Shown: positions 43,401-52,674, numbered from the stretch's first letter. The stretch: 64,000 nucleotides of DNA from an uncultured Mollicutes bacterium (GCA_900540705.1 UQGR01000002.1:20697-84696), one strand, 5' to 3'. Translations and numbers: made by a program. Notes: generated by a model from the letters alone, not told the origin.

Positions 43401-43895
43401 TTATGCACTTACTAGCATACGCTCATCCTTTTTATTCTTATACAAAGCCACTCCATGATCCTTATACTTCTTCAAGACAAAATGAGTTGATGTAGATAAA
43501 ACAGATTCTAAGGTAGAAAGCTTCTCAAAGACAAAGCGAGAAACCTCCTTCATACTTTTGCCCTCTAAGAAAACACAGAGGTCATAGCCACCACTCATCA
43601 GATATATTGCATTCACCTCTTCAAAATTTGCAATTCGTTCAGCAAGTACATCAAACCCCATTCCTCTTTGAGGAGTTACCTTAACCTCAATTAAGGCTGT
43701 CACAATCTCCTTTTTCGTATTATCCCAATTGATAAGTGTGTGATAGCCACAAATAATTTTTTCCTGCTCCATCTCTGCAATTTCATTTGCGATTTCCTCT
43801 TCAGAAAATCCAAGCATTAAGCTTAAGGTATGTAAATCAATCTTCGCATTCTGTTCTAGCTTTTCTAACACCTTTTCTCTAATTCGTTCCTTCAT
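43401..43895 (-). CDS. Lrp/AsnC-family transcriptional regulator, AlaR/YugG-like
   Basis: The N-terminal winged helix is LEQNAKIDLHTLSLMLGFSEE with EEIANEIAEMEQEKIICGYH (family: I-x-G-Y-x-x-x-x-N), followed by the RAM ligand-binding domain (ALIEVKVTPQRGMG, GGYDLCVFLEGKS). Length 164. It is divergent from nothing and sits directly ahead of the aminotransferase with a 19-base gap, so it probably controls that operon in response to an amino acid. Confidence 0.93.
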   Translation of the reverse strand: MKERIREKVLEKLEQNAKIDLHTLSLMLGFSEEEIANEIAEMEQEKIICGYHTLINWDNTKKEIVTALIEVKVTPQRGMGFDVLAERIANFEEVNAIYLMSGGYDLCVFLEGKSMKEVSRFVFEKLSTLESVLSTSTHFVLKKYKDHGVALYKNKKDERMLVSA

Positions 43896-43919
43896 ACTGT
43901 CCTCCTATAAAAAAGAAAA

Positions 43920-43946
43920 CTCCTTTAACAAGATATGCTAAAAGAG
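43920..43946 (-). terminator. Terminator after the 59-residue gene
   Basis: Stem CTCTTTTA / TAAAGGAG (one G-U pair) is followed by TTTTCTTTTTT on the minus strand, ahead of the Lrp gene. Confidence 0.65.
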
Positions 43947-43968
43947 CTCCTCCTTTTCCTTCATTCTT

Positions 43969-44148
43969 TTATTTGATATACGCTGTTTCCTTTAAAGCCT
44001 TTTCTATCTTTTCTACTGCCTTAGCGCATGGATTTTCTAAAGTTTTATCACAATATTTACAAAAGTCATAGGAACCACACATATCCTTATGCTTCTTTTC
44101 ACTTTCTAGCCATTTATCATAATCTATCTTTTGTTGATTCGTTTCCAT
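43969..44148 (-). CDS. Small four-cysteine protein (59 aa)
   Basis: This gene is below 60 codons and is found by reading the minus strand. It begins METNQQKIDYDKWLES and ends KALKETAYIK. A compact block MCGSYDFCKYCDKTLENPC holds four Cys in the pattern C-x5-C-x2-C-x7-C, which could bind zinc or an Fe-S cluster. The ATG (44148) has AGGTAGGAAG upstream and the gene has its own hairpin terminator. Family not recognised. Confidence 0.72.
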   Translation of the reverse strand: METNQQKIDYDKWLESEKKHKDMCGSYDFCKYCDKTLENPCAKAVEKIEKALKETAYIK

Positions 44149-44223
44149 CTTCCTACCTGCTCCTTTGTTTCATACCTTATTATAGACCTATAAAAAATTA
44201 AAATCTATATGAAAACGCTTAAT

Positions 44224-45048
44224 TTACTTTTTTCGAATTAAAAATGATTGTTTTTTCCCACGATAATAGCCGCATTTCATCGCAAACGCCAATGAATTCT
44301 CTAAAGTTTGCTTCTCTAGGGTACTAGCTAAAAAGCCAGCCAAAAAGGCATCTCCACAACCAACGGATGTAGTAATATCTGTCTTTTGGGGAAGTAAACT
44401 ATATTCAAAGTCTTTTTTTCTTAGAGTTGCACCTAGACTTCCTTTGGTATGAAGAATAACCTCTGCTTTCTCTAATAGAATAGAGTAAGCCTCTTCTACC
44501 GAAGGTGCAATCGCCATCAATTCCTCATCGTTTGGTTTTACTATCCAAGGGCTTATGGAAAGAAGCTTCCTTAAATGATTTCCATCTACATCTAAGATAA
44601 TTTTACAGACTAAGTTTTCTAATAAAAAAGCATAGTCCTGATAGCTACCACTTCCACACACAACTAAAATATCCTCTGGCATCAACGCCGATAAAATTCT
44701 TTTTATTTCCAAAGAAATATGCTTAGGAAGCGGCTGAATTATATTGATGGCTGTTTCCTTTTGTTCCTCTAAAATCTTTATATTCATTCGTGTAGGCTCT
44801 TCAGTATAAAATAGGATAGGGTTAAAAAGATTTTTCAAATTATCCTCGATATATTTTCCTGTAAAGCCTCCTAAAACAGTGATGGGAATAGATTCTACAC
44901 CTAAGGCCTGTAACGCCAAAGAGACGTTGATTCCCTTGCCTCCTACTACAAATCTTTCCCTAGATGTTCTATTAATTTTTCCTTCCTCTAAAGTATCAAG
45001 TTCTATATAGACATCAATCGCTGGAGATAACGTCAAAGTATATATCAT
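44224..45048 (-). CDS. PfkB-family sugar-phosphate kinase, 1-phosphofructokinase/LacC-like
   Basis: The start MIYTLTLSPAIDVYIELD, the VGGKGINVSLALQALG block and the C-terminal TTSVGCGDAFLAGFLAS (family GAGDS, here GCGDA) mark a PfkB kinase of the FruK/LacC branch. At 274 residues it is about 30 shorter than usual; the C-terminal end is cut down to KKQSFLIRKK. No fruA or lac genes are nearby. ATG 45048 has GGGTG upstream. Substrate is inferred to be fructose-1-phosphate or tagatose-6-phosphate. Confidence 0.85.
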   Translation of the reverse strand: MIYTLTLSPAIDVYIELDTLEEGKINRTSRERFVVGGKGINVSLALQALGVESIPITVLGGFTGKYIEDNLKNLFNPILFYTEEPTRMNIKILEEQKETAINIIQPLPKHISLEIKRILSALMPEDILVVCGSGSYQDYAFLLENLVCKIILDVDGNHLRKLLSISPWIVKPNDEELMAIAPSVEEAYSILLEKAEVILHTKGSLGATLRKKDFEYSLLPQKTDITTSVGCGDAFLAGFLASTLEKQTLENSLAFAMKCGYYRGKKQSFLIRKK

Positions 45049-45134
45049 ATGCTTCACCCAATTTCCATTATACTCTTTTATTGGTAATTTTCCAATTTTA
45101 TTATATAATAAAAGGTAAAGTGAAGGTGAATGAC

Positions 45135-45728
45135 ATGAAAATTATTCAGGATTTTGAAGATTCCTATTATTCAAAAAAATCTAGGATTTTAGGAAATTGC
45201 TATACAGTACTCCTCGGAGATCATACCTACCATTATGAATTTATTCTAAAAGATAAGGAAGCTACAATCAAAACCGATTCCCTAGAATATATAGAGGATG
45301 TGATTGAGGTCTTTCGAAGGGAAAATTGTTATATCTCCCTCTTTAGAACAACAGATTCTACTTTTTATAAAAGCTATGATGAAACTATGACCTTTAAGCT
45401 TCCTATTTCTATCCTTCAGGTCAGTGAATTCTTTTTAAATTCATCTCACTTAAACTTGCTTAAATCAGCATTAGATTACGACCAGCTTTATGTACCCGTA
45501 GCTATTATAGAGGATGAATATGTTCTATTAGGTCGCCATCACGAGGTCTATTTAGCTCAAATAGAGGGGATAAAGATGGTAGAGGTATACTTAGACAACC
45601 TAAAGGAAAATACTATAGATTACATCTATATTGCTAAGGAACAAAATATTAGACATATCGAAGATATAAAACTATTAGAAGAGAAAGAATATACAGCGAT
45701 TGTCGAACAATTTAAAAATCTATTTTAA
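45135..45728 (+). CDS. Protein of unknown function with ParB/sulfiredoxin-like C-terminal pattern
   Basis: I do not recognise this 197-residue soluble protein. In its second half YVPVAIIEDEYVLLGRHHE followed by VYLAQIEGIKMVEVYL is reminiscent of the ParB-like nuclease fold (P-I-x-V...L-L-x-G-R-H-R...A...G...V-x-V). The N-terminal half has alternating beta-strand segments. ATG 45135 has GAAGGTGA upstream. It is a lone plus-strand gene that ends in a shared bidirectional terminator. Confidence 0.65.
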   Translation: MKIIQDFEDSYYSKKSRILGNCYTVLLGDHTYHYEFILKDKEATIKTDSLEYIEDVIEVFRRENCYISLFRTTDSTFYKSYDETMTFKLPISILQVSEFFLNSSHLNLLKSALDYDQLYVPVAIIEDEYVLLGRHHEVYLAQIEGIKMVEVYLDNLKENTIDYIYIAKEQNIRHIEDIKLLEEKEYTAIVEQFKNLF

Positions 45729-45734
45729 ATATAT

Positions 45735-45762
45735 AAAGAGGGATTATTTGCAATCCCTCTTT
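45735..45762. terminator. Bidirectional terminator
   Basis: An 11-base-pair stem AAAGAGGGATT / AATCCCTCTTT with a six-base loop lies between convergent genes and overlaps the minus-strand stop codon. Confidence 0.85.
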
Positions 45763-47044
45763 ATTCTACTTGTAGATTAAAATATTTCGTTAAATATGCC
45801 CAAATCTTCTCTAATGCTAAAAGACTAGTAGAATAAAGCATTAAGAGACTAGGACCAGGCGCAATATAGACAATAAAAGTTCTAGGTAAATATATAGAGT
45901 TATATACATAGTTGGCTACTCCTTCTGTCTGAGAAAACACGCCTGTAGAAGCCCCCATTAAGCTTATAAAAATAATAGCCAACAGAAAAAGAGTAATTCC
46001 AGTTTTCATACTAGCATGATTGTTTTTATTTTCTACAAATTTTGAAGTTCTTTTCATAAAAGCAATAATGCTAAAAATTAGAATACCAAGAATAAAAAGA
46101 AATAAGAAAACAATAAGAAAATAAGAAACGGCAAGATCCCCTTCTAGGGTAAAGCTTTCATTATGGGATTCTCTGGAAAAAATCTTATGATTTAACATAC
46201 TAAATAGCATAACGACTGAAATTGTAAGCTGATTAAAATAAGAATTAGTGCTAATACTTTTAATGGTTAGAAAAGAACTACCTACTTGAAAGATGATTAA
46301 AATTAAGAGAATGAATTCTAGGAAACCAAAAAATTTATCCATACATAGTTTGTTGTTCCCCTTTTCAATATAGTCTAATATAAAGCCGATCCCATGGTGG
46401 ATAACTAACCAACTGATTCCAATGCCTATAGCAGTTAAAATGACAGATCCATATTTAAAAGTAATATTCACTGGAAAATACGTATTCCTTGGATCACAAT
46501 TCATAAATATCATTCCTGAAATCATTAGACCAAATAATAAAGACCCAATAGATAAAATTAATCCCTTTTCTAGATTAGGAAATTGCCCTTTTTTGCCTTC
46601 TTTCACTGCTTTTATAGATGTATAAATCACACTGCCTATGCACCCAATTAAGGAAAGACAAATTCCACTCAATAAGACAATACCTGCAAATTGGTTCGCT
46701 AAAAAATGAAAAGACAAATTATAAATCCTTTCAGAAAAGCTTTGGGTTGGTTCTTGATAATTTTGTAAGTAATAAATTAACTGTAGCATCCCAATGGAAG
46801 TAGTTCTAGGTCTATCCGTTATTGAATATCGATAGGTCATCTCTAAAAAAGGAGTGAAACAAACTCCCAATGCAAATAAGACCTCTATACCACAAATACA
46901 GATAGATAAAATCTTAAAAATTTTTCGAAGTATATAAAACCTTTTATTTCCTCTATTTTCATGTTTATCTAGTTCACGTCCACATTTTATACAAAATACT
47001 GCATCCTCATCATTCTCTTCCTTACAATACTTACATCTCATCAT
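45761..47044 (-). CDS. Zinc-ribbon multi-pass membrane protein
   Basis: The N-terminal MRCKYCKEENDEDAVFCIKC is a double-CxxC zinc ribbon. It is followed by about ten hydrophobic segments (roughly at 50-70, 120-145, 170-190, 210-235, 245-265, 285-300, 310-335, 350-370 and beyond) in a 427-residue protein. Family members with this layout are common in Firmicutes and unassigned. I chose the ATG at 47044 over the in-frame TTG at 47077, because only the former has AAAGAGAAG upstream. It is co-transcribed with the M28 peptidase. Confidence 0.75.
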   Translation of the reverse strand: MMRCKYCKEENDEDAVFCIKCGRELDKHENRGNKRFYILRKIFKILSICICGIEVLFALGVCFTPFLEMTYRYSITDRPRTTSIGMLQLIYYLQNYQEPTQSFSERIYNLSFHFLANQFAGIVLLSGICLSLIGCIGSVIYTSIKAVKEGKKGQFPNLEKGLILSIGSLLFGLMISGMIFMNCDPRNTYFPVNITFKYGSVILTAIGIGISWLVIHHGIGFILDYIEKGNNKLCMDKFFGFLEFILLILIIFQVGSSFLTIKSISTNSYFNQLTISVVMLFSMLNHKIFSRESHNESFTLEGDLAVSYFLIVFLFLFILGILIFSIIAFMKRTSKFVENKNNHASMKTGITLFLLAIIFISLMGASTGVFSQTEGVANYVYNSIYLPRTFIVYIAPGPSLLMLYSTSLLALEKIWAYLTKYFNLQVE

Positions 47045-47051
47045 AGAACTT

Positions 47052-48302
47052 CTATTCTTCTCTTTCTTTTCTTCCAAGATAGATATCTAATTCCTTCTTC
47101 ATTTCCTCAGGAATATTGTAAGCAACAGGGAAATATACACTTTTGTCCATACGTTCAGCAAATTGAATGATGAACTGAACCGTTTTATAATAATTTTTAC
47201 TATCTAAAAAATCTAATACATCTCTTCGGCTATGGATTTCTGCCCCACCTCTAGGAGCAATTCTTGCAAAGGAAAGCGCTGGAACTCCATGATCTGCAAA
47301 AGGGGTAGAATCTGAGGAGTAAACCCCTTGCTTGGCAGAAATAGGAAAGCCTAGCTCACGCCCCATATAGTTGATGTACTCTGGCAATGCCTTTTCAGAA
47401 GTACAGCAGGCAATATCCTTACCGATTACAACACCAGTCATATCCACGTTGATACAAAGCTTATAGGAAGCTAGTTCCTCCTTATGATTTTCAGTATAGG
47501 CCTTTGCTCCAAGAAGTCCCATTTCCTCAGAGCCACACCAAATAAATTTTAAGGTTCTTTCTGGCTTATTTTTAGAAAAATGGGCCAAAGCCTCTAGAAT
47601 GGTAACTGTTCCAGTTCCATTATCGTAGGCTCCTGTAGAAAAAGGAACAGAATCATAATGAGCGGTAAAGCATAAAACCTCCTGCTTTTTGGTTCCCCCT
47701 GGAATGGTAGCTACTACATTATGAGAAACTTTCTTATATTCATCCTGTAATAGAGTAAGCTTAACCTCTGTAGGATTAGAGAGAACTAGTCGTTCTGCAT
47801 CCATCATTCTTAGGCATACTCCAGGTATTTTCCCATTGCTGTAGTGACGTTCCCGAATACTCATCTGCTCTAAATCACTATTTTGGCGGTCATCATATAA
47901 GGAACCACTCGTACAAATGAAGCCAGAGGCCTTTTTCTCACATAAAAGCTTGTATGTTTTGACCATCATTCTTCCAGGAATATATACAATTTTTCCCTCA
48001 AGAGAATCTAAATTTTTAAGTTGGTCATCAGATTCTAAAATGACTAGTTCTCCTACTAGACCTTCTACTGGCGTTGATCCACTCATTCCTACACCAGTCA
48101 CCTCATAATATCCACCAATTGCCTCCAAGGAAGCCGTCTTTATCGTATAACCATCGACTTCAAAGTCTTCTAAATGGGCTTCCACCTGATACTTATGACA
48201 TTCAGTAATAATCATGTTGGCAACTTTAAGCTCTTCTTCACTTCCACCAATTCGTTCAAAAGAAATCTTTTTTAAAAATTCAAAGCTTCCATAATTCTCC
48301 AT
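47052..48302 (-). CDS. M28-family aminopeptidase with PA domain
   Basis: The metal-binding core shows TAHYDSVPFSTGAYDNGTG, CGSEEMGLLGAKAY, INVDMTG and the last ligand AEIHSRRDVLDF. A PA-like insert (GLVGELVILES, KIVYIPGR) precedes the catalytic domain. There is no signal peptide, so it acts inside the cell or leaves by another route. It would remove N-terminal amino acids from peptides. Length 416; ATG has GAGGTAA upstream. Confidence 0.92.
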   Translation of the reverse strand: MENYGSFEFLKKISFERIGGSEEELKVANMIITECHKYQVEAHLEDFEVDGYTIKTASLEAIGGYYEVTGVGMSGSTPVEGLVGELVILESDDQLKNLDSLEGKIVYIPGRMMVKTYKLLCEKKASGFICTSGSLYDDRQNSDLEQMSIRERHYSNGKIPGVCLRMMDAERLVLSNPTEVKLTLLQDEYKKVSHNVVATIPGGTKKQEVLCFTAHYDSVPFSTGAYDNGTGTVTILEALAHFSKNKPERTLKFIWCGSEEMGLLGAKAYTENHKEELASYKLCINVDMTGVVIGKDIACCTSEKALPEYINYMGRELGFPISAKQGVYSSDSTPFADHGVPALSFARIAPRGGAEIHSRRDVLDFLDSKNYYKTVQFIIQFAERMDKSVYFPVAYNIPEEMKKELDIYLGRKEREE

Positions 48303-48373
48303 ATATGTTTACCTCATTTTACATTATTTACCTTTATTATACACCAAAACTAATATTTTGGAATATATTTTTT

Positions 48374-49099
48374 TTAAAGTAGCCTTTCCATTTGCAGTAG
48401 CTCTACCTCAGTAATAACCTTTTGATTCAAATGAATTTCTATCTCATGATACTTATATAGAAATTGTAAATATTTTTCATGAAATTTTATTTTTTTTATT
48501 GGATAAGAATAGCGATATAAGGCCTTATGAACTAAAAATTTTTTAAAAAGTATCTTTTGTTTTTTCAAGAAATCTAAATTTAAGAATAATAAATAACCAA
48601 AGCTGAAAATGAGATATAGGTCCATCTGTTGAACTAGACCTAGACAAAGAAGTCCTCCTGAAAGAAATAAGCTTAAAACCGCCATCCCCTTTGAAGAATA
48701 ATAGTAAGGAAATAGATAGCTAAGTAGAGTCTTAAGGGCATTGAATCCATCTAATGGATAGATGGGAAGGGCATTAATTCCAATTAGAAATAAACTAATT
48801 CTTTTCATTTCTAGATCAGGAATAAAAATATAACAAATTAAATTAGTGAGGATTCCTCCTAGGTAAATAAGAAAATCCTTATGAAACATTTCCTTCGTTT
48901 GATCAAGTTCAAGAAAAAAACCAAAAACAGAGATTCTTAATCGAGCAATTGGATAACGAAATAATAGAATAAGCGTTATATGCCCTAACTCATGCAACAC
49001 TAAGCATAAAAACAACTTTAAAATGAGATACTGCTTTGGAGAAAGAAATAAAAAAATTAAAAAAATAAGAAAACTGAAATCCAGCTTAAACCTTTTCAT
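48374..49099 (-). CDS. spoIVFB: Sporulation intramembrane metalloprotease SpoIVFB-like (M50)
   Basis: This site-2-type protease has HELGH (H36-H40) in a membrane helix and the second zinc motif NALPIYPLDGFNAL (Asp117) in a later one, with five to six hydrophobic segments. In Bacillus, SpoIVFB frees sigma-K from its leader in the mother cell. Here it follows the SpoIVFA-like gene (14-base overlap) and radC, the same order as in Bacillus without the mre-min genes. Length 241. Confidence 0.87.
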   Translation of the reverse strand: MKRFKLDFSFLIFLIFLFLSPKQYLILKLFLCLVLHELGHITLILLFRYPIARLRISVFGFFLELDQTKEMFHKDFLIYLGGILTNLICYIFIPDLEMKRISLFLIGINALPIYPLDGFNALKTLLSYLFPYYYSSKGMAVLSLFLSGGLLCLGLVQQMDLYLIFSFGYLLFLNLDFLKKQKILFKKFLVHKALYRYSYPIKKIKFHEKYLQFLYKYHEIEIHLNQKVITEVELLQMERLL

Positions 49100-49550
49100 A
49101 GTAAATGGTCAGTCTCTCAGAAATCACTTCTAGGTTATCTCCTTCTACCACAAAGAAATCCTTTGTATAAGCCAGTTCATTTAAGCCATTGACATATTGA
49201 TAAAGATTTCCTGCCCGCTTGTAGATATTGCTGATTCTATATCTAGCATCCAAATTTACAACCTCTATGTAGGTGTCTTCTACCTCTACAATCATTACAT
49301 CAATCGGAAGACTCACAACCTCGTCTAGAGGAAATATATAAAGCCGGTCATCCTGTAATATATAGTCCTTCACTACAAGTGGTATACTGGAAACCGTTTT
49401 TTCATTCTTATATAAATTTTTAGCTAAGAAATTAGTCACAGTAACTGTATTAATTTTTTGATTTAAAACAGTTTGGACGGAAGGTATAAAAAAATAACTA
49501 CATAGAAATGCAGCCAGTAAGCATCCTTTTAAAATTGTCTTCTTCATCAT
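49086..49550 (-). CDS. spoIVFA: SpoIVFA-like membrane partner of SpoIVFB
   Basis: A single membrane helix (about residues 6-25, KGCLLAAFLCSYFFIPSV) is followed by an extracytoplasmic domain whose last part (IDVMIVEVEDTYIEVVNL, GNLYQYVNGLNE) follows a degenerate LytM/M23 outline like SpoIVFA, but without the zinc ligands. Length 155. I chose ATG 49550 with GGGTGA upstream. It overlaps the radC end by 53 bases. The name rests mostly on context with spoIVFB. Confidence 0.68.
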   Translation of the reverse strand: MMKKTILKGCLLAAFLCSYFFIPSVQTVLNQKINTVTVTNFLAKNLYKNEKTVSSIPLVVKDYILQDDRLYIFPLDEVVSLPIDVMIVEVEDTYIEVVNLDARYRISNIYKRAGNLYQYVNGLNELAYTKDFFVVEGDNLEVISERLTIYYEKV

Positions 49551-50250
49551 ATTCACCCAATTCACTATATTCATCCATATTGGAAAGTAGACCATGCTCT
49601 GCAAAGGAATAATAGGAATTCTCAGAAACCACCAAATGATCCAATAGTACAATGTCTAGCTTTAAAAGAATTTGCCAAATTTCATAGGTAACCTTTATAT
49701 CTGCTTGGGAAGGAGCTATATCTCCAGATGGGTGGTTATGAACCAATATGACTGCATAAGCCTTACAATTTAACGCTCTAGTAATCATAGAACGTAATGG
49801 AATACCTGTACTATGAGCTGTATCTCCCTTATGCTTTAGTTTATCGATGAGATGTAGCTTACAATCTAAAAATAAGGCCAATACAATTTCTGTAGTCTCT
49901 AAGTAAAATTCATCATAGGTATATTGATAAATATCTCCTGCCTTCTCTAAAACTAGTCCATCCTTCTTCCATTTAGAGGCTCTCCTAGCAAGCTCAAAAC
50001 AGGCTAAAAGCTGGCAGGCCTTTGCTTGCTTGATTCCTGAAATTGCTGAAATTTTCTTATAATCTAAATCCTTTAAGCTGGATAGGGGATATGTATTTAA
50101 AAGTTCAACAGCAATGTCAAAGACACCGCCTCCTCTAGAACCATTACCAATTAGAATAGCCAAAAGCTCAACATCACTTAAGGAGGAAGCTCCTAAGTTC
50201 AAAAGTCGTTCTCTAGGTCGATCATTGGCCTGTAAATCCTTTACATCCAT
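49498..50250 (-). CDS. radC: RadC/YsxA-family JAB domain protein
   Basis: The N-terminal helix-hairpin-helix region (LLNLGASSLSDVELLAILIG, SGIKQAKACQL) precedes the JAB metal domain with VILVHNHPSGDIAPSQADI (HxH...D) and LDHLVVSENSYYSFAEHGL. Its actual role is uncertain despite the DNA-repair name. It has a 250-residue frame. The C-terminal tail EYSELGEYDEEDNFKR overlaps the SpoIVFA-like start. Confidence 0.94.
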   Translation of the reverse strand: MDVKDLQANDRPRERLLNLGASSLSDVELLAILIGNGSRGGGVFDIAVELLNTYPLSSLKDLDYKKISAISGIKQAKACQLLACFELARRASKWKKDGLVLEKAGDIYQYTYDEFYLETTEIVLALFLDCKLHLIDKLKHKGDTAHSTGIPLRSMITRALNCKAYAVILVHNHPSGDIAPSQADIKVTYEIWQILLKLDIVLLDHLVVSENSYYSFAEHGLLSNMDEYSELGEYDEEDNFKRMLTGCISM

Positions 50251-50307
50251 TCTATCACCTCATCCTAAAGTATTGCCAAAAATTTTATTTTTTTTAAAAA
50301 GAAAAAA

Positions 50308-50329
50308 GAGTTCTTTTCTTGTTGAACTC
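50308..50329 (-). terminator. lon terminator
   Basis: Stem GAGTTC / GAACTC with a ten-base loop is followed by TTTTTTC on the minus strand. Confidence 0.8.
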
Positions 50330-50340
50330 TTTTCTACTAT

Positions 50341-52659
50341 TTAACGAAATACAGAATCTAAAATCTCACTAATATTGGCAACAGGCTGAATTTCTAAAAC
50401 GCTTCTCACCTCTTCTGGGATATCCTCAATATCCCGTTCATTCTCCTTAGGAATGAAGATTTTAGTTAAACCACTTCTGTGAGCTGCAATAGATTTTTCA
50501 CGTAAGCCACCGATTGGCAAAACCTGACCTCGCAGTGTAATTTCTCCAGTCATACCAATATGACAATCCACAGGCTTATTGGCTAAGGCAGAAACTAAGG
50601 CTGTTGTAAGTGTAACTCCTGCAGAAGGCCCATCCTTAGGAACTGCCCCCTCTGGAACGTGAATGTGTACATCATTCTTTTCAAAAACTGCACCTTCAAT
50701 TCCATAATCCTGTGCATGACTTCTCACAAAGGAATAAGCCGCCTGAGCAGATTCCTTCATCACATCGCCTAACTTACCAGTCAGCTGTAAGCCGCCCTTT
50801 CCAGGATAGGTTGTAACCTCTATATCTAGGGTGTCCCCTCCAAACTGGGTATAGGCAAGTCCTGTTACGATACCCACCTGATTCATTCCACGATTCTTAT
50901 TATTTGTAAAACGAATCTTACCCAAAAATTCATGGAGATTATCACAATTGATCTCTTCCTTCACGGCCTGATCAATTAAAATTTTCTTCACCGTCTTACG
51001 GCATATCGTCGCAATCATACGATTCAGTTCTCTTACACCAGCTTCTCTAGTATAATTTTGGATGATTGCATACATAGCATCTTCTGTTATGGTCAGCTGC
51101 TCTTTGGTTAAGCCATGCTCCTCTAACTCTCTTGGTAGGAGATGCTTAAATCCAATATTAAACTTTTCTATTTCTGTATAGCTGGATAATTCAATGATTT
51201 CCATACGATCCCGCAAAGGAGCTGGAATATTGGACAAATCATTTGCCGTAGTGATAAACATAACCTGAGAAAGATCATAAGGCTCCTCTAAGTAATTGTC
51301 AGAAAAGTACTTATTCTGTTCAGGGTCTAATACCTCCAGCATTGCTGCAGCAGGGTCACCACGATAATCCGCGGTCATCTTGTCAATTTCATCTAACAAG
51401 AAAACGGGGTTAATGGTACCTGCATCGCGCATTCCCTTTAAGATACGGCCTGGAAGCGCCCCAATATAGGTTCTTCTATGACCTCTAATCTCAGATTCAT
51501 CACGCACACCGCCTAGGGACTGTTTTACAAATTTCCGGCCCAAGGCCTCACTGATAGACTTGGCAAGACTTGTCTTACCAACACCTGGGGGACCTGCAAA
51601 GCAGAGTATGGTATTCGGATTTTTTCCAGTCATCATCTTGACGGCAAGATATTCTACAATACGATCCTTAACCTTTTCTAGGCCATAATGGTTCTTATCT
51701 AGACTCGCAGCCACCTGCTTCAAATCCGTTGTATCTTCACTTTGCTTATACCAAGGAAGCGTCGTAATCCATTCTAGATAGGTTCTTATGACGCCAGATT
51801 CCGCCATTTGATTGCTGGTAGAGGCATATTTTTGAAGTTCATTTTTGGCCTTATCATAGACATTCTTAGGTAGATGTGCCTCTTCAATAGCCTTTCTTAA
51901 GGCCTCCACATCCTCCTCCTGACGAGCCTTATCTCCTAGCTCATTTTGGATAACCTTCATTTTTTCTCTTAGATAATATTCCTTCTGAGATTCATCTATC
52001 GATTTTTTGACCTCATTATTGATTTTATTTTCAATCTCTACAATCTTTTTTTCCTTCTCAATGTCCTCAAGGATAAACTCCAATCGTCTAGAAGCATCTA
52101 GCTCCTCAAGGTAACGAAATTTACTGGTTGCAGGACCTGTAGTCTTTAAATTAAAGGCTAAGACATCAGACAAGATTGCTGGATTTGTCCCATTCTGTAA
52201 AAGTCTTGATACCTCTTCCATATTCTGCATCAAATTGAGCCCTGAGGATGCGATGGCTGAAGCAATGTTCTTAATCAAGGCAGATTCCTCATCATCATTA
52301 TGCATATAGGAATAAAGCTTTTCGTAGTTACAAACAAAATAAGGCTCTAAAGACGTAAATTCTAAAACAGAAATACGATCAGAAATCTTAAATTTCACTT
52401 TATAATTTTTATTAGGAAGCTTAAGCTTTAACGTTATTCTTGCAAGCACGCCAATCCGTTCAACATCATGCTCTGTCACATCTGTTACAGTGGCATCCTT
52501 CTGAATCAGAAGCAGAATATTGCCACCATACATCTTCTCGGCAGCATCCAAAGCCAAAACAGAGTTGGCACGTCCAACCTCAATTCTAAATTCATTATTT
52601 GGAAGTGGTACAACACCACGTACTGCTATGGCAGGTAAAACCAATTTATTCTCTTCCAT
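50341..52659 (-). CDS. lon: ATP-dependent protease Lon
   Basis: Lon degrades misfolded and regulatory proteins. It shows the N-terminal LPAIAVRGVVPLPNNEFRI domain, the AAA+ module (Walker A CFAGPPGVGKTSLAKSI, near 350; Walker B FLLDEIDKM) and the Ser-Lys protease domain (PKDGPSAGVTLTTAL, Ser near 674; GLREKSIAAHRSG, Lys near 717). Length 772. A palindrome at the presumed transcription start suggests a specific repressor. Confidence 0.98.
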   Translation of the reverse strand: MEENKLVLPAIAVRGVVPLPNNEFRIEVGRANSVLALDAAEKMYGGNILLLIQKDATVTDVTEHDVERIGVLARITLKLKLPNKNYKVKFKISDRISVLEFTSLEPYFVCNYEKLYSYMHNDDEESALIKNIASAIASSGLNLMQNMEEVSRLLQNGTNPAILSDVLAFNLKTTGPATSKFRYLEELDASRRLEFILEDIEKEKKIVEIENKINNEVKKSIDESQKEYYLREKMKVIQNELGDKARQEEDVEALRKAIEEAHLPKNVYDKAKNELQKYASTSNQMAESGVIRTYLEWITTLPWYKQSEDTTDLKQVAASLDKNHYGLEKVKDRIVEYLAVKMMTGKNPNTILCFAGPPGVGKTSLAKSISEALGRKFVKQSLGGVRDESEIRGHRRTYIGALPGRILKGMRDAGTINPVFLLDEIDKMTADYRGDPAAAMLEVLDPEQNKYFSDNYLEEPYDLSQVMFITTANDLSNIPAPLRDRMEIIELSSYTEIEKFNIGFKHLLPRELEEHGLTKEQLTITEDAMYAIIQNYTREAGVRELNRMIATICRKTVKKILIDQAVKEEINCDNLHEFLGKIRFTNNKNRGMNQVGIVTGLAYTQFGGDTLDIEVTTYPGKGGLQLTGKLGDVMKESAQAAYSFVRSHAQDYGIEGAVFEKNDVHIHVPEGAVPKDGPSAGVTLTTALVSALANKPVDCHIGMTGEITLRGQVLPIGGLREKSIAAHRSGLTKIFIPKENERDIEDIPEEVRSVLEIQPVANISEILDSVFR

Positions 52660-52674
52660 TTTACCATCCTTTCA

